Positions 49,553-59,713 of a DNA stretch of 64,000 nucleotides are shown here, in pieces; the first letter of the stretch is position 1; every line of letters starts with the position of its first letter. A model generated the notes under the pieces. It made no database searches. It was not told where the DNA came from and saw only the letters and a list, made by a program, of their open reading frames with translations. The DNA lies in the NCBI RefSeq assembly GCF_009389715.1, contig NW_024067689.1, positions 434,001 through 498,000 on the forward strand. Reading direction: 5' to 3'. Origin of the DNA: Phoenix dactylifera. Taxonomy: Eukaryota; Streptophyta; Magnoliopsida; Arecales; Arecaceae. The translations under genes were made by a program, and so were the position numbers.

Positions 49553-52500
49553 AGATCTTACTGTGGAATTGCCGGGGGGCGGGGAAACCCTCCTTTGCTC
49601 CGGCTTTTCATCGGTTGGTGCAACAGCACAACCCGGATATTTGTGTGCTATTTGAGACTCGGCTTTGTGGTAGTAGTTTGCAGAAGGTGAGAAGGGTGAT
49701 TCCGAGAGCGTGGGGTTTCTATGCTGTGGATTCTCAAGGATTGTCGGGAGGTATCATCGTCACATGGGATTTGGGTCGATGTACATTGGAGTGTTTTAAT
49801 GTTTGCTCCCAAGAGGTGATCTTGGTGATTTCAGAGGGTAACAGGTGTCCTTGGGTTCTCTCAGCAGTTTATGCTAGTACTGATTATAGGGTCAGGAGGA
49901 CACTATGGGAGGAGGCTACGCGACTGATAAGTCATGGTCACCCTATGTTGGTAGCAGGAGATTTCAATTGTATTGTGGATGCTTCGGAAAAGTTGGGGGG
50001 GAACCCTTTCACTCTCAACAGGAAGATCAAGGACTTCCAGGATTTTCTCACTGCCAATGGTTTGATTGACTTGGGCTTCTCAGGGCCTAGGTATACATGG
50101 TGTAACAATCAGCAGGGGCGGGCCCGAGTATGGGAGAGGTTGGACAGAGCCTGTGCTACAGCTGGGTGGGTTCAGTGCTTTCCGGATCATCATGTCAGAC
50201 ATTTGCCGAGGATTGCCTCGGATCATCATCCATTGCTGGTGAGTACTGAGATATACATCCCTGTTCGCCCCCCTTTCAGATTTGAGAAGTTCTGGCTTAG
50301 CTATCCACGCTCTTGGGAGATGGTGAGGGAGGCATGGTGCTCCCCGGTTAGGGGTGATGCTATGTATCGGGTATCCCGAAGGTTGGAGCTGACTAGGCGA
50401 AGGTTGAGAAGGTGGAATCGGGAGGAAGTGGGGAACATCTTCAGGAGGACAGAGGAAGAAGAGGAGGCCATTTCCAGACTACAGGTTCAGGAGGCACAGA
50501 TGGGAGGATTATCGGAGGTTCTGATGGGGGAGCTTAGATCTCACTTGGCATTGCATGACTCCCTTCTCAGACAGCAGGATACACTATGGAGACAGAAGTT
50601 CAGGGTACAGTGGATTTTGGAGGGGGACCGAAATACAAAGTTCTTTCACCAGTCTACGGTGATTAGGAGGAACCAGAACAGGATCAGAGCCATCAGGTGT
50701 GAGGACGGCCAGTTATCAGTTGACCCGGTGGTTATCCGGAGGATTGTCGAGTGCTTCTTCAGAGCGAGGTGGACGGAGCAAAGTGGAGAGGGGGGCCGAG
50801 TGGAGCTGCCGGTGCCGGGAGTGAGGGTGTCGGTGGAGGAGGCTGCTGAGCTGACCAGGCCGGTCTCGGTGGAGGAGATTCGGGGGGCGGTTTGGTCTCT
50901 TGAGGGGGACAAGGCGCCAGGACCGGATGGCTTTCCACCGTTTTTCTTTCGGAGGTACTGGAGGATAGTGGGTCAGGATGTGACGACGGCCATACAGCAG
51001 TTTTTTACTACGGCAGTGATGTCCTCGGATTGGCAGCGGACTTTTATTACCCTGATACCGAAACGGCAGGATGCCTCTGAGCCGGGTCACTTTCGACCGA
51101 TTAGCCTCTGTACCACTTTGTACAAGGCTACGGCGAAGATCCTTGCCGTTAGGTTGCGGGATGTTCTGCCGAGATTGATCAGTCCGGAGCAGGGTGCTTT
51201 CATAGGTGGTCGGAGTATATCCGACAATGTGATGATAGCCCAGGAGTTCATGTTTGATTTGGAGAGGGCTCCGATGAGGAGGAGCTTGATGGGTGTCAAG
51301 CTAGATATGGAGCGGGCCTATGATAGGATGCGATGGGAGTTTCTATATCAGTCTCTGCTGGGGTTTGGTTTTCCTGGGGCGTGGATTCAGTGGATTATGG
51401 GCTGTGTCAGGGCTCCTTCTTTTGCCATCTTGGTGAATGGCACGCCTTCTAGCTATTTTGTGTCTACGGGAGGGCTACGACAGGGGTGTCCCCTATCCCC
51501 TTATCTGTTTATTCTCTGTGCGGATGCACTATCCAGAGCTTTGCATCAGGTTGTGCTCGCCCAGGAGCTGGAGATTTACAGGCCAGCGTTGGATGCCCCA
51601 TCGATCTCGCATTTGCTCTTTGCGGATGATTGTTTGCTGCTAGCCTGTGCGACTAGCCGAGATGCTTTGGTTCTTACTAGAGTCCTTCAGGACTATTGTG
51701 CTATGTCCGGTCAGAGGGTCAATTTTTCGAAATCTGCAGTGTGCTTTAGCCCATCGATCAGACAGGAGACGAGATATTCTATTAGGGAGATCTTGGGGAT
51801 AGGTGAGCAGGATGGCACGATGAGAGACTTGGGGGTCCCGCTCTCTGGCCGGCGCTTGCGTGGGAGTGACTGTTCCTATTTGGAGGCCAGCATTCGGCAG
51901 AGGATGGAGGGTTGGCAGATGCGTTCTCTATCTATGATGGGGAGGATTACTCTGGTTAGGTCAGTTCTCTCCTCGATCCCTGTTTATTTACTTTCCCACT
52001 CTATTATTCCAGTGTCGACCCTGAGGAATATTGAGCAGCTAGTTAGGAACTTTATTTGGGGAAGGCAAGGTGGTAGAGGTGGTATTCATTTGTTGGCATG
52101 GGAGGTGGTGTGCCAGCCTACCAGATGTGGTGGTCTAGGGGTGCAGTCTCTGTTGGTGCAGAGGGAGGCTCTAGCGGCACGCCATGCAGCTAGATATGTT
52201 ATGGAGCCCGATAGTTTGTGGTCCTCACTGATGAGGGCCAAGTATGGCGCTCTGGTGCCCGGAGTGAGAGCGGCCCGTTTTCACTCCTCGATGTGGAGGG
52301 AGATGTGTGCCAGAGCTGGGGTGGTCCTTTCGGAGATCAGATGGGCTATTGGTGATGGACGCTCTATTGATATATTGGAGGACTGTTGGGTGACTGCAGT
52401 GCCGATCAGCCGTATGCCGACCATGGTGGACTCGATGCGATTAGCAGGCCGGAGGGTCAGCGACCTGTTGGACTCAGAGGAGGGTAGGTGGAGGGAGGGG

Positions 52501-53691
52501 TTGATTCGAGAGGCGTTTGGGGCTCAGTTGGCTGAGACGATTTTGGGCCTCCCGGTGCCATTTCAGGGGGAGACTGACAGGTTGGTCTGGGCGCCGTCGG
52601 GCCGATCACAGGTGCGAGCCAGGGACCTACAGGCTTTGTTCAGGGGGGAGCCAGCGAAAGTGATTGAGGGAGGATGGATTTGGCGGATGAGGATTCACCC
52701 GAGGGTGGCACTGTTTTTATGGAAGGTGGCTTGGGGATGCCTCCCCACCAGGAGTATGCTAGTCAGGCGGGGTGTTCGGGTCCCTCAGGGGTGCGAGGTG
52801 TGTTCGGATACAGAGGAGACTATTCGACATGTTCTGCTACACTGCCATAGGGCTAGGGAGATTTGGAGGCGCTCTCCCGTTCCTATTCATCACTCGGTAG
52901 AGACGGCACAGGATTTGTTGCACTTGCTGCGAGCCTCGGTGCGGAGCCCTATGTTCGCAGAGGCTGGGATACTTAGAGCATATATGGCCTACCATATTTG
53001 GTTGGACCGGAATGCACGACTGTTTGAGGGTAGGAGGCTCTCGGCGATGATGGTGGTGGAGAGAGCTGTGCTTCAGGCTGAGGAGGTCCTTTCTTGCACG
53101 GCCTCGTCTTCACTTGGGCCGACTAGGGACATCTGGGGTATCCGTAGTGCTGTTTCAGCACCGAGTTTTGCGGTTGTTTCTTGGGTACCCCCACCCCCTG
53201 GTTATCTCAAAGTGAATTTCGATGGCAGTGTGGCGAGGAATGGGAGGTCAGGAGGAGTTGGTTTTGTTATCAGAGACCACCATGGGAGGTTGATTGCGGC
53301 GGGTGGCCGGGGCTCGACAGGGCTCTCGATTGTGGGAGCAGAACTATGGGCAGCATGGGTCGGCATTTCCTACGTGAGGCGGGTGCTCGGGGCCGGGCGG
53401 GTGTTTCTTGAGGGGGACTCTTCTATTGTGATAGATTGGATCCGAGGGGCGGATAGGTATGGAGATGGCCACCCACTTATTCGGGAGACCCGCAGGCTGG
53501 CTACGGAGATGGAGGAGTTTCAGGCAGTACATGTTTTCCGGGAGGCGAACAGGGCAGCAGACTGGGTCGCCTCCTATGCTGCACGGCATTCCGGGGAGTT
53601 ATGCTGGTCATCCACGGCAGAGCTTCCGCCTGATCTGTATCTTTTGCTTTTTTCTGATTTGGCAGGATGTACTCAAGTTAGAGTTATATGA
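49549..53691 (+). CDS. LINE ORF2: endonuclease, reverse transcriptase, zf-RVT and RNase H polyprotein
   Basis: This is the enzyme of target-primed reverse transcription, 1380 residues, starting at the ATG that overlaps the ORF1 stop. An N-terminal APE-type endonuclease (about 1-225) shows LLWNCRGAG, LFETRL, VYASTDYR, AGDFNCIVD and SDHHPLL. The reverse transcriptase (about 450-720) has APGPDGFPPFFFRRYW, FRPISLCTTLYKATAKILA, VKLDMERAYDRM, GLRQGCPLSPYLF and the catalytic FADD in HLLFADDCLLL (about 690). A zf-RVT zinc region follows at about 1040-1120 (CEVCSDTEETIRHVLLHC). The RNase H of RVT_3 type (about 1220-1355) keeps its four acids: VNFDGS, GAELWAAW, EGDSSIVID and AADWVAS. No stop or frameshift interrupts it. 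The C-terminal RNase H places it with RNase H-bearing plant L1-like LINEs. Confidence 0.95.
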   Translation: MKILLWNCRGAGKPSFAPAFHRLVQQHNPDICVLFETRLCGSSLQKVRRVIPRAWGFYAVDSQGLSGGIIVTWDLGRCTLECFNVCSQEVILVISEGNRCPWVLSAVYASTDYRVRRTLWEEATRLISHGHPMLVAGDFNCIVDASEKLGGNPFTLNRKIKDFQDFLTANGLIDLGFSGPRYTWCNNQQGRARVWERLDRACATAGWVQCFPDHHVRHLPRIASDHHPLLVSTEIYIPVRPPFRFEKFWLSYPRSWEMVREAWCSPVRGDAMYRVSRRLELTRRRLRRWNREEVGNIFRRTEEEEEAISRLQVQEAQMGGLSEVLMGELRSHLALHDSLLRQQDTLWRQKFRVQWILEGDRNTKFFHQSTVIRRNQNRIRAIRCEDGQLSVDPVVIRRIVECFFRARWTEQSGEGGRVELPVPGVRVSVEEAAELTRPVSVEEIRGAVWSLEGDKAPGPDGFPPFFFRRYWRIVGQDVTTAIQQFFTTAVMSSDWQRTFITLIPKRQDASEPGHFRPISLCTTLYKATAKILAVRLRDVLPRLISPEQGAFIGGRSISDNVMIAQEFMFDLERAPMRRSLMGVKLDMERAYDRMRWEFLYQSLLGFGFPGAWIQWIMGCVRAPSFAILVNGTPSSYFVSTGGLRQGCPLSPYLFILCADALSRALHQVVLAQELEIYRPALDAPSISHLLFADDCLLLACATSRDALVLTRVLQDYCAMSGQRVNFSKSAVCFSPSIRQETRYSIREILGIGEQDGTMRDLGVPLSGRRLRGSDCSYLEASIRQRMEGWQMRSLSMMGRITLVRSVLSSIPVYLLSHSIIPVSTLRNIEQLVRNFIWGRQGGRGGIHLLAWEVVCQPTRCGGLGVQSLLVQREALAARHAARYVMEPDSLWSSLMRAKYGALVPGVRAARFHSSMWREMCARAGVVLSEIRWAIGDGRSIDILEDCWVTAVPISRMPTMVDSMRLAGRRVSDLLDSEEGRWREGLIREAFGAQLAETILGLPVPFQGETDRLVWAPSGRSQVRARDLQALFRGEPAKVIEGGWIWRMRIHPRVALFLWKVAWGCLPTRSMLVRRGVRVPQGCEVCSDTEETIRHVLLHCHRAREIWRRSPVPIHHSVETAQDLLHLLRASVRSPMFAEAGILRAYMAYHIWLDRNARLFEGRRLSAMMVVERAVLQAEEVLSCTASSSLGPTRDIWGIRSAVSAPSFAVVSWVPPPPGYLKVNFDGSVARNGRSGGVGFVIRDHHGRLIAAGGRGSTGLSIVGAELWAAWVGISYVRRVLGAGRVFLEGDSSIVIDWIRGADRYGDGHPLIRETRRLATEMEEFQAVHVFREANRAADWVASYAARHSGELCWSSTAELPPDLYLLLFSDLAGCTQVRVI

Positions 53692-54164
53692 ATTGCCGTT
53701 TTAACCAAAAAAAAAAAAATAGGTCAGAATTACAACCTAAACCTGTCATATTTAATAAACAGGTAATACGACCCGATCCGTTTAACTTGTTTAATAAATA
53801 GGTAACTTGTTTGCCCAATCCGACTCGACTTGTTTAACCTGTTTGCCCAACCCGATCCGTTTAACCTGTTTGGACCCGTTTAACCCGCCCAACCCGACCT
53901 GTTTAACCGGCCCAACCCGATCTGTTTAGACTTGTTTAGACCCGTTTAACCTATTTAGACTTGTTTAACCTGCCCAACAGTTAAACGGATTAAATGGTTT
54001 AAACGGGTCAGACATCTAAAATCCGTATCCGATCCAATTAATAAACAGGTTAAACGAGTTGACCTATTTACGATCCGAATCTGTTTAGGCCAAACCCAAA
54101 CCTATTTATAGCGGGTCGAATACGGATCGGGTTGGCGGGTCGAGTCATATTTTGCCACCCCTAG

Positions 54165-54629
54165 CTAGAATGAGTATATTGGGCATTCTCGCTAGCTATT
54201 TTTCGCCCGGTTACAAACCCAAGCCTCATCCTAACGGAGGCTTGACGTTTTCGTGACGGACGTTATGTAAAACTGTAGGCTCCCGAGCCACCGGTTGGCC
54301 GCTAAAACCACCCGGGATCTTGGTTTTTCACCTGTCCGGATGCTCGTGACCTCGAAATTTTTTACTTGGAAGAATTCACAGACGCCAGTCCCCAGTTGTG
54401 GCTGGCCGTGCAGCTCGTCAGCACAAAAGATTCTCTCTCTCTCTCTCTCTCCGAGCAGCTTGTTTTCTTTAAAGCCCATCATCGCTCCGTGCTCCCTCCC
54501 TCGAGCACACTCCGTCCCCATCTCCCACTTCTGGGGCCGCTAAAATCTTAAACCCTAGATCAAACCCGCGTCCAGGGACGAGAACCTGGGCGGATCCGGC
54601 GGCGTTAGCTTCGATCTTGGGGACTTCTG
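54165..54629 (+). promoter_or_regulatory. Promoter and noncoding first exon of the cytochrome b5-like gene
   Basis: A CT microsatellite (about 54432-54451) and a pyrimidine-rich leader with the motif AAACCCTAGA (about 54550) lead to a good donor, CTTCTG|GTACGT, at 54629/54630. The next acceptor in register is near 56284 (CAATAG), just before the first coding ATG at 56301. This implies a 5' UTR intron of about 1.65 kb. The transcription start is not visible. Confidence 0.5.
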
Positions 54630-55301
54630 GTACGTCAATCCTTCCATCTTCTCTTGGTGCACTTCTGTTTCTATTGGATCGTTATAGCATGCTAAATTTG
54701 TCCAAAAGATGATTGAGAATGTGAGGATTTCTGACGAGCTTGTAGACTTAGAGGAAAACATTAATGCAGTTCGTCTCTGGTTGATTTAATAGGATAATAA
54801 GTATTCGGAGTTTTTCTCCTTGAATTAGGGACCTTCTGATTTGATTTTCTAATTTTAGGCTCTCCTGGTTCTGGTTTTCCGCTCAAAAAGATAATTTGAC
54901 ACCTGATAAGGCCTCGTAATTAGGGGGGAGAGGTTATGTGATCTGCTTATAGTTTTGCAAACGCTGATGAAGTGGAATTCGATGGGGATTGTGGAAGAAA
55001 ACGAATGTATGTTGTACTGTTAGGATATCAGGGCCTGTTTTGTATTGCTTTTGTCTCTGTTTTTGAATTCAAAAACCCAAGAAGAAAAGTGAACCAAACC
55101 TGAGCAGCATGCATGACGAAGCCATTGTGTTTTTCTAAATTGTTTGTAAATCTTTAGAATGTTTGATAGCAAAGATTTATTGCTTTCAAGAGTGAAAATA
55201 AAAGGCAAGAGATAGCTAAAGTTTTGTGCAGATGCTATAATTTGTAGAAAAGCAAAAACACAAAAACAACAATGATCTACACACTCCTGGCCCAGCGTAA
55301 G

Positions 55302-55718
55302 TGTGAGGACCCATGCGAGCATGTGTTTAGTCTCACGCCGGTTATTCGCCAAAAAAATTTTGGGTACTTATACAGGATTAAGAAATCCAAATAATACCTT
55401 TCGGCTAGCTTTTTTGGGTGAGATCCTGAGTTGTTGCAAATGGTATCAGAGCAGACCCAGCCTATAGCCAACATGGGCTCATTAAGGCTGACCATGGGCC
55501 AATCGTGGTGTTTGTGATTAGATTTGAATGGATTTAGATCCTTAGCATGACGAAAACGTTATGTTTTAAACGGAAAGAGAATGTGAGGACTCATGCGAGC
55601 ATGTGTTTAATCCCACATCGGTTATTCGCTAGGAAGATCTTGCGTACTTATACAAGATTAAGGAACTAAAAAATTATCTTTCGGCTAGCCATTTGGGATA
55701 AGGTCCTCGATTGTTACA
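55302..55718 (+). mobile_element. TRIM-like miniature LTR retrotransposon in a 5' UTR intron
   Basis: The two 137-bp direct repeats, 55302-55438 and 55582-55718, both start TGTGAGGAC and end TTGTTGCA or TTGTTACA (TG...CA). Two bases after the first repeat is an exact primer binding site for initiator methionine tRNA, TGGTATCAGAGC (55441-55452). A purine tract, GGAAAGAGAA, ends at 55581, just before the second repeat. The flanks are GTAAG (55297-55301) and ATAAG (55719-55723), a 5-bp target duplication with one change. The interior is only about 143 bp and noncoding, so it needs proteins in trans. Confidence 0.88.
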
Positions 55719-56300
55719 ATAAGATTGCTCGGAAAATCTGAACATGAAATTCTTCCATTAGAACAACTGATTACATCAATAGAATTTATGTGCATCAGGA
55801 TTCTCCAATCATGAAAACTACACAGTGTAATTTTATTGATACATTCTGTTGGAAATTATTCTGTCAATGTAGAATACTTTGATTCAGTACTCCTTTTGGC
55901 TAGTAACAGTAATGTTCTTTAAGAAACTTAGCAAGATCTATGTTTATTGTGGTGACAACCTTTCCAGGAAACCTTCTTTTCATTAGCTCCAATTCTGTTC
56001 TATTTAGTGGGTTCTGATCTGAGCTGGGCAAATGCCAGTTCAATAAGGTAACTGGAGCTCTGAAAGACAACAACTGCCTTTTCCTAAGAAGATTTTTTGA
56101 TTAAGAATGCAATTTGTGGTTCATCATTTGATGTAGATGACAATCATGAGAAGATTTTCTTACAGATATCTGATTGAATGAAGTCTGTTTCTAGTATTTC
56201 TTTCTTTTAATTCATTTGTAATTCGATTTTTAATTCCTTAATTTTATAGTCATGGGATCCCTCTTTTAATTTATTGTTCAATAGCAGAGTCTTGATTCAA

Positions 56301-58938
56301 ATGGAGATGATTGTCATGACATTGGTTGTACTTATTGTACTTGGAGCTCTTTATCTCATCCCAAGATCAAAAAATAAAGGTAGCATCACTCACATCCTAA
56401 ATCTTTTGAGCGATATATGCTCTAATCATGCCAATTTTCCACCTTATTTTATCCATGTAGGTAAAGCTAAAGGAACTAATACCAGTGCTACGTCAAAGGT
56501 ACATTAATTAAACATACAATTACCAATTTGTTGGATATTTATTTTGGTTTTGTTATTTCCTATGCTTGAGATACTTAAGAATGCCTAATTTTTATGATAA
56601 AAAATGATTAAGGCTTAGGGTGTGAAATATATTACTAAAATTTAACTTGTTCTTTATTGGCATCTATACAATTAGAAAATTTCTTTAATTTCTTCTTTAT
56701 CCAAACTATATCTGCATATATTAATTGAATTGATTTTTTTCCCATGCAATCAGGACTGTCTATCAATCTTGCGCATCATTTCTTAATTTGATGAATTTGT
56801 AAATATTGGTCTTCATGTATCTTCTATGTCTTGTATAGACGAGCTGGATGGAAGGAAAAATTGAATCCATATAACTACATTTTGAAATCATAAATCAGTG
56901 ATTAAGAAGATTCATGAGACATGCTAGTAAAATCTTTATTAATGAAAGAATAGAACATAGGGGACAGAAGCAGGAAGCAGCTGAGTGAATTTAGTGCCCG
57001 CTCATGAAATTGGTGTTTCTGATTCAGTCTGCTAGGAACTTGGATGGCATGTCTAGCATTTGTGGGAGGACTTTTCTGAGACTGCTCAATCTTCTATCCT
57101 GCTATGATCATGCTGCACCTTAATCCCTGCAATAAACACAAACTCATCCCTGTTAAGCCAATCCAAGGTGTCCCATTTCTGGTCAAGTTGTGATGGTCAT
57201 GCCATACAGAATGCAGGAAAGGAGTTAGGTCTAAACTATCCAAACCAAGGGAATGGGATCCAGTAAATATACCAATTTGTCCAGTTGCCTAGTAGTTTTG
57301 CTTCTATTCTGCCTTTGTACGATGAGTTAGGCATGTCATAGTATCTGTTGTTTTCCAAATCTAACTTTTGGCAATTGTATCTCTCAATTTTTTTTCCCAA
57401 CTTGTCAGCTAAATTTACCTGTAAGGAATTTAAGATTTTAAGCACTATAAGATCCGAACACTGAGCCTTTAATCTTTAAACGATATGCCAATTCCATATA
57501 GCACTTATCACACAAAATATATGAAAGCATAGTGCTTTATATGGATCGTTGTGCACTAGATTGATACATCTCATGCTTAAGTTAAAGAAAAAGCTTGCAG
57601 ACATGGGAGGAGGGAAACTTTTTTTTTTGTACATCTTTTTCTTTTTCCATGTACGTTATGTATGTGACATGTATGTGTTCTGACTGTACAATGTAGTACT
57701 CATGTAGTTTGAATATCTTGTTACAAATTAGAATTTCCCTGTTAGACATTGGTTCTTGAGCAATTCTTTTCTTTATATTTGTTGCTTAGACATTGAAGAC
57801 TTACACACAGAAAGAGGTCTCCCTACATAATAAGAGAGATGATTGTTGGATCATTGTCAAAGGAAAGGTTGTATGATGTAGTTTGTATTCACACTATTTT
57901 TTCTTTAAAGTTTCATGATAGCAAAATAGTCTGCTTCACAAAGCAATATCTTTGCTCTCTGTGTAGGTGTATGATGTTACTCCATATGTGGAGGAACATC
58001 CAGGTGGCGATGCTATACTAAACAATGCTGGAGGTGATTCAACCGAGGGATTTTACGGGTCTGTGCCTGTTATGGAAAGTCATGTTTTATTTTTCGTAAA
58101 TAACATGTTGTTGTAAGTTAAACTTTGATTGGTGTTACTTTGCAGAATGACCTTCTTTCCAGCCTTTTTTGCTTGCACTATAATCATCAAAACTTTCTTC
58201 ACTCCAATTCTGATAATTGAAATATAGAAAATTTTAACAATTTGATGATTTCCTACTAATGATTCTTTGTTAATATATCTGTTACATGTGTTACTTGCCT
58301 TGTGTTTTCAGTCAGTTGGCTCCAGGCAGCAGCTGATGTATGCGAAGTCCCACCTGTATTTTTGTCTCAATCCATCTGAATAGTAGGACAATGTCAAGCA
58401 TTGAGTGGAATTTATCAAAATCAAATATGAGTGCATCATGATCAAATATCATCAAGCTGATCACTCTTTCGCTCAATTTAACTTTGTCAAAACTCAGGAC
58501 TTCCTCTTCTATATTAGCTTGAGTCTTAAAAGAGATAGGAGTTTGACAAGATCTGGCTTAGGCTTTGCTTCATCATCTGTCCATTGAACATGCTTGTCTG
58601 TTAATAATTTAATATATAGAAAAATACCTTTTGATCTAAAGCAGGCTTTTTCTGTTGGTTAATAACCCATAAAAGTTATTAGTATTTTTGTTAGGTAGAA
58701 TAATTTAGTTATAGCTGAATGGTCGGGAAATCTCATTTTGATGAAATCTGATTGATTTATACTATTTTTTAGATGACAAGAAATGTAATACTACCTTAAT
58801 TTTATTTTCCTTTTAAAATTTTCACCTTGTTACTCCTGGGGTATTTAATTTTCTCTTTTCTGTTTCTGCAGGCCACAACATGCTACTCGTGTCTTTGACA
58901 TGGTTGATGAGTTCTACGTTGGGGACCTGAAGAGCTGA
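56301..58938 (+). CDS. CB5LP-like: Cytochrome b5-like protein with N-terminal membrane anchor
   Basis: A small haem protein predicted to carry electrons at a membrane; its partners are unknown. Five coding exons (56301-56379, 56461-56498, 57790-57867, 57967-58058 and 58872-58938) join in frame into 117 residues. An N-terminal hydrophobic helix (about 5-19, MTLVVLIVLGALYLI) is followed by a short basic, S/T-rich linker. The cytochrome b5 domain then shows HNKRDDCWIIVKGKVYDVT, the haem-ligand motif EEHPGGDAIL and the second-histidine region FYGPQHATRVF, ending EFYVGDL. Canonical plant cytochromes b5 are C-tail anchored, so the N-terminal anchor marks the CB5LP type (Arabidopsis At1g60660). Phases and GT-AG borders all agree. 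A TRIM element lies in its probable 5' UTR intron. Confidence 0.9.
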
Positions 58939-59713
58939 AGTTTAAGCTATCTGAAATCTGAAACTTAGAAAAATTCCGTGAGCTCCACATCAAATGCCTT
59001 CGAGAGTATTGCAGGCCTAATTCAAAACTAGTCTAGTTAGCAGATAGACAGTGCTATGTTCCCTGTAGTGCTAGTGTAGTTTTTCGTAGAACTGCAATGA
59101 CCTGTGGGAAGGTACTCTTCAGTCTACCTCTTAAACTGATTCGAGCAACTTTCAAAAACTATGTTGAGAATTAACAAATTATTTGCGAATTTCTTGCTAA
59201 CTCAACGTGCTTGCTAGCAAAAACAGTTTTCAATCTATGACCTCGTAATATTTGAACTTTTTATCAGGTCTTTTACTTCATTTTCTTTTAATATGTATCA
59301 CTTCTTTCTCTTTATTTTTACAGAATGGCAAATTTGTGTTCCTCTATCTTGGGAAGTTGATAAAGAGTGAAAATACAGAAAGAATTTTAGTATATATGGA
59401 AGAGAAAGCGCAAGATGCAAGAAATTTGGACTGACACTAGTGAAAAATGTTATGGATGCAAGAAATCTGCAATTTCAATCATGCACAATCTGCGAAGGAC
59501 CAAAGTTGGAAAACCAATGAAACAAATTTGGGCTCTCATCATCATTACCCACATCTCTCTTTTTGAGGCCGTCTCTGGCATCTGCATTTAGGGAAACAAT
59601 TCTGCGTTCTAAGCCACCCGGAGGAAGGTGCTTCCTATCTATCTCCTTTGCCTCATCACTTTTTTGCATCAAGATGTTCTTAGAAGAGAAGGAGCAAGGA
59701 AAAGGAAGACATC
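58939..59713. other. Spacer between convergent genes
   Basis: The 3' UTR of the cytochrome b5-like gene (plus) and the 3' UTR of the DUF1191 gene (minus) meet here. No additional gene or repeat is supported. Confidence 0.5.

Larger units (their letters stand above)
47381..53719 (+). mobile_element. Apparently intact full-length LINE (plant L1/RIL type with RNase H)
   Basis: About 6.3 kb: a short GC-rich 5' leader (from about 47381), ORF1 (47465-49552), ORF2 (49549-53691), a very short 3' UTR of about 15 bases and a pure A tail (53707-53719). Both ORFs are unbroken over 695 and 1380 residues and all catalytic motifs checked are present, so the copy is young or under selection. The flanks share AGGT (47377-47380 and 53721-53724), too short to prove a target duplication. 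Base composition is far more GC-rich than the surroundings. Confidence 0.88.
47278..54164. mobile_element. Terminal-inverted-repeat element split by a LINE
   Basis: The left end CTAGGGATGGCAA (47278-47290) and right end TTGCCACCCCTAG (54152-54164) are inverted copies with one mismatch. Both are followed inward by GC-rich GGGTCGG / CCGACCC-type text. The right half (53721-54164) is full of CCCGTTTAACC and AACCCGA motifs, and the left half is about 100 bp. Removing the LINE (47381-53719) leaves an element of about 550 bp with no coding capacity, resembling the GGGTGGCAA-ended MITEs common in plants. No convincing target duplication was seen. Confidence 0.6.
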
